In this document: in pieces, positions 51,001 to 62,900 of the stretch
Position numbering within the stretch: position 1 is the first letter of the stretch
Layout: every line of letters begins with the position of its first letter
Origin: Zerene cesonia
Lineage: Eukaryota; Arthropoda; Insecta; Lepidoptera; Pieridae
Direction of reading: 5' to 3'
Assembly (NCBI RefSeq): GCF_012273895.1
Contig: NC_052110.1
Coordinates: 3,224,001 to 3,288,000 of the forward strand
DNA length: 64,000 nucleotides
Translations under genes and position numbers: made by a program
The notes under the pieces: generated by a model
Told to the model about the DNA's origin: nothing
What the model saw: only the letters and a program-made list of their open reading frames with translations
Databases searched by the model: none

Positions 51001-53914
51001 ATAAAGAGAGAGAGAGAGAGAGAGAGAGAAAATAAACATTACGTGATTGAATTGATTGACTTACTTCAGCCCACGCTTTCAGAATAGACAGCTTTTCCAA
51101 TGTCGCCATACTCTCATTGTATATTAGAGTCGTATTTCCTTTCTTATTCAATTTATCCAAACTGGAAACTAGCAGCTGATGGACTCTGAAATATTTACGT
51201 AACCTCAAATTAACTATGTGTATATATTTATTATCCATTTGAACCGAGTTAGTTGGACAATGAATTTGGACAATTCCTAACTATAACGAATTACAATGTT
51301 TTTTTATAGTCCAATACTTACGTTAAATGGTATTCATAGGCAAGAAACATATAACCGCTACAAGAAGATTTACTGGTGAAGAACAATTAAATCGATAGCA
51401 CAATGTTAAGTTTTCTGCAGTTACAACATTCAAAGAAACCCCTTAATTAGTCATCCTAAACACTCACCTGCGCAAATCATTTATATCCCTGGCAACACCG
51501 CAACCAATCCAAGCGGAACATACGTCACAAGCGGCAGCTGTAACATGGGATGCTGTATCACCTGCAAACGCTGGCCGTACCGCTGCGCCCACCTGTTTAA
51601 TAAATACGTTTTTATCTTTACTAAGAACAGTTTCGCCACTTGCTGACGATGTTTCTCATAGCGTATTTGACGTATATTTTAATACATTGTTTGGCATTTC
51701 AACGTATACGCTAAATAGAACATATCCAGACACTGACACAGACGAAACCAGCGCTTAATTTTTTAGGTGTCTAATCATAGTATGTCTGACACTACACTTT
51801 GTCTCTACACTTCAACAATATCAATTCTCTCCTTATATAGGACTCAGTCTTATTTTAACCAAAACTGAACGCCAAAAGAAAGCAAAGATTACGGCATGTA
51901 GAAATTAAGAACTTTAATTTAGTAATGGAAGAAAAACATACTATAAATATCTATACTAACTATATAACAAGAACTACTGGCCCAATTTGAAAAATTCTTT
52001 CAGTGTTACATAGCCCATTTATTGAGGAAGGCTATAGGCTATATATGTACCAAGGGCGAAGCCGGGACGGACCGCTAGTAATATATATACAATATAATTT
52101 TAATATTAATAAAATATATATTATATTTATAATTTTTTGCGTGTTGATTGTATAATTTACTTTAAGTATATACAATTTAAAAATTGGCTAAAACACCTTA
52201 ATGCTAGTGAAAATCTTTTTGTTCCAAACAAACCTGAGCCTGATACTGCTCCATCAGCAAATGTCCCGGGAAGTCAGGTTCAGGAGCCCTCGCGTATTGC
52301 TGTATGATCATCTGGAGAGTTTTTAGCCCACATAGCCTTAGTGCGTCCGACTCGCCAGTCGCGCCGACGAACGCCATACGAACCAAGTCTGATAGATGCA
52401 GAGAGAGGTAATCGCCTGGAAAAAAAAAATCATCAATTTGACAAGAGATCGAAATTTATTCTAAAAATATTGTTGATTCATACAACTTTTAATTTTTTTA
52501 GTCTGAAATCGAAACTCTGTGATGTTATGAAGTTAAATATTCAATATACTGATTAAGTGTTTAGTACCGACCTAAAACAGAAGTATAAAACCCTTAAAAA
52601 CCCGCCAAGATCAAGAGAATAAAAGATCAAGCTGCAAATAACATTAACGAGTTGTTATACATTAAAAACATCAACATAAAATACCTGAAGGATCTTTCTG
52701 TAACTTCTCCTTCGCTTTAACAAGATCGAAGTGCGCTGCTTCACCGGTAGCTTCGCAAGCCGACATTATTTTCTGAATACACTCCATTGCAAACACCTAA
52801 GAAGTAATAAAAATACTTACAAATAAGCACAAGAATTAAGTTTATTCTTGAACAATCTAAAAATAAATACATTTTTTTTTCTGTAAAGTTATAATCACTT
52901 TTTAATAGTATTAAAACATTATTTATTCATGTGCGATTGAACACTGACCCGTGTAGGCCACCTCGGCTGAACAGCGGGATGGGTAGACTGCTCAGACTCC
53001 GCGTGGAACTCAGCCTGGTCGTCATCGCCTTCAAGGTCGTCAGTGTCCGGGTTGTTGCTATCCTCTGATAGGTAAAAACATTCGATTAATTAATTCTTAA
53101 AAACGTCAAAAAATGCCCTAAAAGCATATTGAAAATCGACCAATCTCTCCCAATATTGTACACTAGCTTTACATCCGCGGCTTCACTCGCGTGGACAAGT
53201 AAAATAACAGTAATTGTCATACATATCACATATTTAATACAGCGCCATCTATCGAAAATCAATCACCCGATGAATAATATACATAATCGATGAATTTCAA
53301 ACAAACATCTATATTTACCATTAATCAAAATCTTCGAAGACCCAGTACAAAATCTTTATACAAGTCTCCCATTGGTGAATAAATTACTACTCACCAAGTT
53401 TAACGGTGAGCACTCGTTTAGCCAACGCGAGCCAATCCTTCACGGTGCCGTTGGCAGCAGCGGCGAGCAAGCAGCAGGTGAGTGTGTCCCGGGCATATGA
53501 TATCGCACTCTCGTCCCTCTCTGTGTCCAAGTACGCGAACAGCGCCCCGGGAAGGCCTGTCTCTGTTATTACTACACCTGGGGATTGATAAAAACATGAT
53601 TATTATATACTATATTTTGGAATTTAAATAAAAACTGTGTACACAAAACTGTTGACAAAATAGTTGAATAGCAAAGTTAAATAATGTACAGTCTCCCTGT
53701 GACCACGCTCGCTGTAAAGTGTTCGAAACGTCGGGTTAATAATATAATGAATAAATCGCGTTTAGAATCCGTTTAAAAGTCGTTAATTTCTAAATGTATA
53801 ATACTCGCGTAAATTCAAACACAAGAAAATACTAAACAATGTGTTTAAAAGTGAAATTTCTGCCATACTCATAACACTTTTAACCAATAAAATATAAAAG
53901 AAACACTATATACA

Positions 53915-53946
<32 letters not shown>

Positions 53947-56900
53947 GTAATATGAACATGGGCTCGAGAGAAATTTGGATTAAGCCTCAACCCTCTAAAA
54001 ATCAAATGGTTATGTTTACAACAACAACTCTATGAGATTATATAAGATTAGACGTGAGAAAAAAATTATAAAATATTTACACATACCACAATATGGTTTA
54101 ACTGGCACATGGTCCTTCGCCAACATAGCATATTTGCAGACTTCAGCTGCTTCCCGCTGCGACAGCTGTCTGAGGCAGCACAATGCCGCCCGACGAACTG
54201 ACAGCTCCGGGGATGATAAGTCACGCTAAAATAAGAACAGAATACCTAATTAAATAATGTTTGAGTTTATAACTCATCATACTAAATTTATACTTCATAT
54301 AAATTAAAGCCTTAAAACGAGTGTACAATTAATTAATCATATAAAAAGATTTCTAGATTTTTTATAATATCTATTTCATTTATAGAGCCTGTAGCTTTTA
54401 GGGATCACATACAATGTACATATCGAACGGTGTAACAATTTTTTAAATCGGTCTAGTAGTTTCCGAGATCAGCGCGTTCTAACAAGCAAACACTTCAGCT
54501 TTATATAATCGGCATGGATTACTGGCAACATTTAATAGTATAATTCAAAAATGATATACACCGTATTTTTGCCAAAATATTTATAATACTATTTTCCCAT
54601 TACAAAACAATCCTAGTATTTTCTTGTGTTTGATTTTACGCAAGTATTATACATTTAGAAATTAAAGACTTTTAAACGGATTCTAAACGCGATTTATTCA
54701 TTATATTATTGATCCGACGTTTCGAACACTTTACAGCGAGCGTGGTCACGGGGAGACTGCTATAATACTATAATGAACTAATCGCGTTTAAAATCCGTTT
54801 AAAAGCTTTTAATTTCTAAAACAACCCTAGATACCAACTATAAAAGCGCACTCACACAGAGCGCGGGCACGAGCGCGTGCGCGGTGATGTGCTGCGGCGC
54901 GAACATCTGCAGCTGCTGCATGCAGCCGGCCGCCTCGGCGCGCGCGCCGCCCGTGCCCGCGCCGCTCTCCTGCAGCGCGGCGCACGCGCACACGAACCGC
55001 CCCACTGCGCCGCTGCACGCTGCACGTCACATACGGCCATAACATATAGATGTACTTATAGAGCGTGCTCGTATCATTTACTATTTATTAGGTGTGCCCG
55101 TGGCGGTAGTTGTTTTCACGTACACTTTATCTAATTATGCGGTCTTAGCGTGAAATTGCAATATTGCCTATCTGGATAAATTGGCTATCCAACGCTTTAT
55201 TGTTAAATTTCATTTTCTATTTGACCGAGTTATTAAGATTAGTACCAACAATCACGATCGAAAACGATCCGTAAACGTGTTATGGAATACATCAAGTCGT
55301 GATATAATACATATTTAGCAATCTGCTTTTTCTGCACTAGATATGTTATTGTCATATGACATCACACTATTATTATAAATGTGAGTTTGTTTGTTTGATG
55401 TTTGTCCGTCCATGATACTGAAACCACTGAACGGATTTTGATGAAGATTTGTATACAGACAGGGTATGAGCTGACTTGGGTGATAGGATACTTTTTATCC
55501 CGATAAAATGCTCCTTTGGGATAAAACAGGAATCTTGATATCCGGACGGAGTCGGGACGAGCATCTAGTTTACATTAAATCTAAATAAAACAGTCTTTTA
55601 GTTCACTGAACCATGTTGTCTCTGTATAGATGTTTACTTTTTTAAAGAGTCATACATGGTCGCGTTCTGTGCTGTATCTTCTTTTTTATAGCATAAGTTT
55701 ATTTTTTATGTTTTTGTTGGCAGCACAATGTGTTTGATTGAATAAGTGCATAATACACGAACTAAAAGCCTGTTCTATAGTGATATATATGTATACTTTG
55801 CAGGTCGGGGCCGAGCGCGGTGATGAGCGCGGCGAGCAGGCGGGCGAGCGCGCGGTGCAGCGGCGCGCCGGCGGGCGCCGCGCCGAACGCGAGCCGCAGC
55901 GCCGCGCCCACCGCCCACTCCGCGTGCCCGCGGAACATCGGCCCCGACGCGTCCACCACCACCGACAGCCCGTGGATCGCCCACACCTACAATCAAACAT
56001 TTTTTTTTAAATAACTACCTATATCATACTAATATCCTACCTCCTACTAATATTATAAATGCGTGTGCTTGCTCTTTCACGCAGAAACTACTGAACCGAT
56101 TGCAATGAAATTTGGTACGTAGATAGCTGGACAATCCAATTAAATTTTTATCCCGATATTCCTACTGGATACGGACTTACGCGGGTGAAACGGGTATGTA
56201 ATATAGACCATCTGATATTAAGTCGTCACCATCGCCCCATACACACTGTTGGTATTACTTTTACGTTTTATATGCGCTCTTTTCTGAAACGAAAAATATT
56301 TGTTCAATATCGAGGTAAAAATGATTGAAATCATCGGTCCGGACGCGTTTGTTACCTTCTAGAAATATACATAGATATGAATCGTTAGAAACGGACAAGA
56401 GTCCATTGATCGCCCACTCCTGGAGACGAGAAACCTCCAGTGAATGACGCGCATCTTGTTTACCCACAATTACCATCGTATTAATGATACATGCAAATAA
56501 ACGATAGCATTAAAAGCCTGATTTTTTCATAAAACTATGTTCATGTAGTCAGATAGTGAGATAGTATAGTTAAATTTTCCAAACTCACTTGTACATCGAC
56601 CGCAGATGTATCCTGCGCCAAAGCCCTCAGCACCGGCAGCGCCGCAGCGCTTGAAGCGGCGCCCCGCGCCCTGTGCACCGCGCCTACAGCGGCTGCAGCG
56701 GCTGCACGCGCTGGACGGTTGGCGCTGCTTCTCGCCAGCGCTATAACGCGCTCGCTGAGCGCTTGGCTCTCGGCTTCGGTGACGCAGCCGCAGAGTCGGC
56801 CCACGCATGAAGCGGCTGCGGCTCGGACTGTGGCGCTGTTTGCCGATAGACCCGCCTGGATAGTTAGGACAAAGACATTTTAAAACGTATATAGGTATGT

Positions 56901-59900
56901 TAATAAAAATAATAGGGTGGATTTAAATGAAACATAGAAGATGTAAAAGAATAAATTCAGGTGCATCTAGTATTTTTCATAATTGGCTTTCTTACTCATA
57001 AAACCTGAATTTATTATTTTAATTTTTTCGAGCAATATTAAAAAAAAAACAAGATCTTTTTTCAGAAAATGATAAATAAACAAAACTATTGGCTCTCCAT
57101 GTCATAATCACTTACAATAATAAGCTCAGTACAGGTGGTTTTCACAGCATCTTGACCCAGAGAAGTTTTCATTTCTGCGAGTGTACGCAAGGCCAACAAC
57201 AACGCTGTGTACACATTTATTTGAATAGCCTCTTGACGAGTTCCCTTCGACATCTTAATGCACTCGGCAAAATGCTCTAGCATTTGCTGTCTGAAATAAT
57301 ACAAAAAAATAAATATTTACCATAGATATTTAGAGAAATTTGCTGCGCACGTATCGAGAAACTGTTTAAGACTTTACAAGATATTATAATTTGATCAACT
57401 TTTAGTTGATCGCTATCGGATCAGATACACATTTTTGTCTTTTTTATGCCATAAGCGGCCAACTTAGCTGGGAGTTTGCCTGATGGTAAGTTATCACCAC
57501 CGCCCACGAACATTCTCAGAGATAGTGCCCATGCGAATGCGCTGCCCACTTTTAAGGGGATAGGGATAAGGAAAGAATTGGAAAGAAGGAATAGACTGGG
57601 AAGGGTGCGTAAAACGAATCGGCCCTCCGGCTCCCCCACTCACTCGAGCTGGCTTAATTCGTACCGAAACGTGCTCGACTCCCACAAAAGATCAGATATT
57701 TACAGCAATATAAAGTATACCTATGTTTATTAGCGGCCTTCGAGAATATCTGCGGGAAGAGCGTGACGGACGCGTCTATGACGGCCACGCCCAGCGGCTG
57801 CGCGCCGCGCAGCGAGCGGTACAGGCAGCACGGGTCGTGCTCGAGCGCGCACGACCCGCTCGCGCTTAGTGGTGATATTAGCTGTAAGTTATATTTGTCA
57901 TTACTATATAATCACCAATATATAGAAGTAGTATTCGAGTAGAAAAATTCAGGATCTTTAATTTTTGGCGGCCTGACGCGGCCATTTCATCTTAGTTACT
58001 TGAAACTTGGCACGGTGATTTCACATAAATGATTGAAATATAAAAAATATTTTTAACAGAGGTTACTAACACGAGATCGCCTCTACAAGCCTTCAAAAGC
58101 TACCCATGCTAATTGAATTCGTGATTAAAGTGCATTTTCGTTTAATGAAAGAGATACAACGATTTAAAAAGAATGTGGGTAAATTGAAATTTGATACTTA
58201 ACTCTGTTCAAATTGTCATTGCCACATGTAAGAATCTGATGTTTCAAAAAGGTTATAACCAATACACGTAGAAATAAATTGCTCGTCGTTACTGAGTTAA
58301 CAGGGATTAACACATTATGTCCTTCAAATCCTAGGTTATAACAATAACAAAGCAATTTAAATGAATTATTTCTTTTTTAAATGTACGTAGTGGAATAATT
58401 GTTTTCATATAAACTAAGTAACAAGAAATATACAATAATACCTGTTCTTCAATGTCCGCATGGTCTGTATCATAAATCCAACTCTCTTCACCCAGCAGTA
58501 TTGTATCTCGGGGATGCATCGCATGCCTCAGCATTCCTACGTGAACATGGAAGTTATTTAATAAGAAAAAACGATTAGAATAAAAAAAAAATTAAAAAGT
58601 CTTAAACTTCTAAGTGTATTATATTTTTTATAGTATTATATAGTCACCTAAAGTCAAACACAAACATAATTTACAAGCAACTTTTGTTTTTTTATTTTAT
58701 TTTATTTTATTTTTTATTTTATTTTCGGCACGTGCCGTTAGTTCCACAAGCGGGCGCACTCACCCGTGGCGACGGTGGCGCCGCTCGCGTCGGCCGAGCC
58801 CGCCAGCTCGGCGGCCAGCAGGCGCAGCAGCGGCGGCGCGGGCGCGCCGGCCGCCAGCGCGCCGCACGCCTGGTACAGGCGCAGGCGCAGCAACGCCGCT
58901 GGCGCCTTCAGTGCGCCGCCATAGTTGCGCACCACGCCGCCCACGCTGGATAAATTGTTGGGATCGTGTTTATTTAGTTCATCATCATCAGCTCTCATAT
59001 CTTCCCACTGCTAGGATACAGGCCTCCTATGAGCGTGCAGGCCATAAACCACCACACTGGCCACGTGCGGATCGGCAAATGTATGTGACACGTGACATTT
59101 CAAAACTAGACTACATCATTTTAATGGGATTACACCTGTTTCACATAGCAAAAAGCTAACAAACACAAAAAATACAATTGAATGGAGAATCTCGCTTTTT
59201 TTTGAAGTCGGTTAAAAGATTACATACTTGGTGAGAACAGCGACAGCACCATCGATGGGCTGGGCCAGCCGCTTGGCCGTGTCGTCGTTGTTCACTAGCG
59301 ACGGGCAGTGTATCAGCAAACTGTGCAGCGCTGACAACGCGCCCGCACGACCTTCCAGCGTCACCTTGTTCATGTACACATATATTAGGATCATGTGACA
59401 ACAAAAAATTGTGTAAGCTCAAACATTAAGTTCTAAACAAAGCGCGATACTGTATCACAAAACTTTTTTATTTATTAAAGAAATTAGATAAAATGTTTAA
59501 TATATTATTACTTTTCACGACGTAACATGGCATTTGTAAACTATTACAGCTAATAAATAGTATTCATTATATATCTTAATAAATGTTGAAGTGACAATAA
59601 AAAAACTAATAATCATGTCTGTGTACAGATATTATATCCTAAGAAATTTTCAAATGATAAATTAAAGACATTTATTTTTAATAAAAATCTAAACCTTCAA
59701 ATTCACAGAGATAGACCTAATTTTAATGTGACCAAAAGAAAGGCACCAGCTTAAAAAAATCATCACAATCGGTTCACCCAGTCGAAAGTTCTGGAGCAAC
59801 AAACACAAACAGCAGTTGAATTGAGAAAGTCCTCTTTCTTTGATGTCGGTTAAAATAAAAATAAATCACCTGCCAAGTAAAGGCATCCCCTCTCGCTTTT

Positions 59901-62900
59901 TCGGATTCCAATTCTTTGGCCGATCTCGGGAAACTATTTCTCCATAACAACAACATACGCGGCAACAAACCACGCACCACTGGCACACCTATAATTATAA
60001 AAAAATTTAGTTAATTGAACACAAATTTGTTCAGGAACAAATAATCCACAGTATCTATTCCTCTTAAAATAAACTCAAACATTTATTTTTTCAATTAGAA
60101 TTCTTATAGAAGCACTTTTGAATAGTCATAACATAGTTATAATATTATTAATAACCATATTTTAAGCACATCTTGTCCAACCGGTGGTAAACAATTAGTA
60201 CTCATATATTAAAAAGATTTCAAAACGGAATTAGTCAAAAGATAACTTGTTCAGATGGAATAAGTACTTACCCAAAGTGCAAATAGCGCCTACGATAAGC
60301 CATCCAGCGTTAGTCCTAGCTGCTGTGAGGCGACTACTCTGTCCGGCTGACCGTAACAATTGTTCTGCCGCGTTAAAAGCTATTTTTCCTCTGCCGTGAG
60401 GTACTCCAAGTGGCGATGATCGAACAGCCCCTAAGATCGCTGCGAGGGCTGCTGAATAACCTGTTATAATAAAATAGCGAATGAAAAGTTATCATAAGGT
60501 GATTGTCACATAAAATGTTAATAAATAAATTATAGCTGTGGTGACACACAAATTTATTTCATTATTAAATAAATCAAGAAACAACTATTCATGAAATGCA
60601 AACCCTTTTTTTAGTCAATGAGAGAAAAAATGATATTCCGTTACTTTTATAGTAAACAATTACAACTATTTTGGGAGAGTCTAAACTATTTAGAGAGTGG
60701 AAAGTTCTGAACTAACATTAAAGTAACAAAGCCAAAAAATACAGTCGAATTTAGTACCTCCTTCGTTTTTGCGACGTCGCTTCAAAAGTGATACTTTACA
60801 ACACGTATAACACTTATCACAAACGCACATGAATACGCACACGCGCACGCGCACGCACACGCACAAGCACCCCACCGCACGGAATACGGATGTCCAAGCA
60901 TATGTTATTTAGTCTCACAAGTCACCTGATATATGGTGCGGCGTGGGTCTCGGCACATCGAGCGCGTCGCAGGCGCGGTCCAGCAGCGGCGTTATGAGCG
61001 CGGGCAGAGCCTCGCAAACGCACCGCACCGCCGCCGCCGCAGCTAGTCGTGCGGCTACGCACGGATGTTCTAATACCTTAAAAGATAATTATGACTAATG
61101 AGTTATGAATTTTTTATCAAAATTAATATTTTCATTGGTTTGGTTGAGTAAACTAATTTGGTAAATTTAAACAATTCGTTTACTATTCGCATGATACATT
61201 CAAATGAAGTCCACTTTAAAACGGAACTTTTCAAAACAAATAATGTATGTGTATTATCTACCCTAAGTAATTTTTTGTCAAATATTACCTATTCATATTA
61301 TAAACGCCTATATTAGTAAGTATGGATTATCTCGAAAACAGCTCATCATATCTGTATGAATTTTTATACAGGGGTAGTTGGTAGTCTTGATTATCACATA
61401 GGCTTTTCATCCAGATAACACGCGAGTGACGCCGTGGGTTACAGCTAGTAAACTCAAAATGCAAAAAATACATACCGTAAATATAGTATCAATCATTTTC
61501 AATGATGTATCAGACACAAGATTATGTACTGATGTACCCAGTTGTAGTGATAGTTCTCCAGCCTCCGTCAACGCACATACCAACAAATGCTGACTGAACA
61601 ATGTCTCCTAAAACAACAAATTAATTGCGAAATTTTAAAATATAATTCCCCATAAATATTATTAATGCGAAAGTTTCTCTGTATGTCTGTCTCTTGTTCA
61701 CGCTTAAACCACTGAAGTGGTTTGGATGAACTTTGATGCACATATGATTTTTGTGAATTTGTATCACAATATTTTACACTGTCATATCATACCATAACTT
61801 TGCTTCTGGTGTGATAAAATTAAATTAAATATAAACATCGCTCATACTAAAACAGAAACTCTATTTTATTATTTTTTATAATTTAATTAGTTTATGTATA
61901 CACGCCTAAATATCCTAATAACTAAAAATATATCAAAATATTTAAGAAAATTTACCTGATTGCAATCCTTAGCATTCTCCGGGTTGAAATCAATGCTGTT
62001 CATTTGTTTAGCGACAATTTGTATAATTTCGCGGCAAGCAGACGCCTGCGCTTTCTCTCCAAGCATCTTTCCAAGTGTGTTTCGTAATATGTAATTTATG
62101 CATTTTCTATAAAAAAATTATATGTTTAAACTCAATATTAATAAAATATATAAAGATAATAATAGAGAATTATTTTCCTTCACTAACTAAATAATAGAAA
62201 AAATAAGCACTCCTAAAAAAGCCAATAAGTAGATAAATGCTAGAAAATATATGATAAAAGCTTCTTTTAAAGATAATAGCGTAGTTCCTTGCCTTGAATA
62301 AACCGCATCAACATGGGAGCTTGCGGCTTTCGGATTAGCCACTAAATCCAGGACATGTGCTAGAAACGTAGTCATGTTACGTTCCAGCCACACTCCGCCC
62401 ATATTTTGTACAAATATCACATAGGCCTAAAAAACAATCACATATTTGAGAAAATTTAAAGAATAGAAAAAAAAATTATCACGCAGCGGGATTCGAAGCC
62501 GTGTCATTTTGCCGTGCCGTGTCATTTTCAATAAAATTTAAAAAATATAAAATACTTTTCAATGTGTATTATACTATACACTAATATTCTAACAGCACTC
62601 TTAAACCATACCACTTAAAGTTCAATTTAAAATGACTTCAATTATCTGACATAACTTGTTACAGTAGTATGCTTCATAATGTTACAACAAGAGTTCCTGG
62701 GTTATTTAACAATAAAAAATGTTTTAGTTTAGGCAGTAAAACACATAAAAAGGCTGATCATACTCACATGAGTCACGCAGACTCTCACTTCTCTATTGAC
62801 TCCAGAACCAGATTTAATTATTTCTCCTTTTAAAAAGGAAGTGCCGCCACGAAGAAATGCACCCATCAACAAATTTAACGCTTCGTCCAACGATACTACA

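Noticed and set aside
57420..57733. Open frames on both strands with Pro/Ser-rich translation
   Set aside because: They fall inside a common interspersed repeat (57437-57690).
62485..62520. tRNA B-box-like GGGATTCGAAGCC
   Set aside because: No A box or cloverleaf could be drawn around it; likely chance or a remnant of a tRNA-derived repeat.
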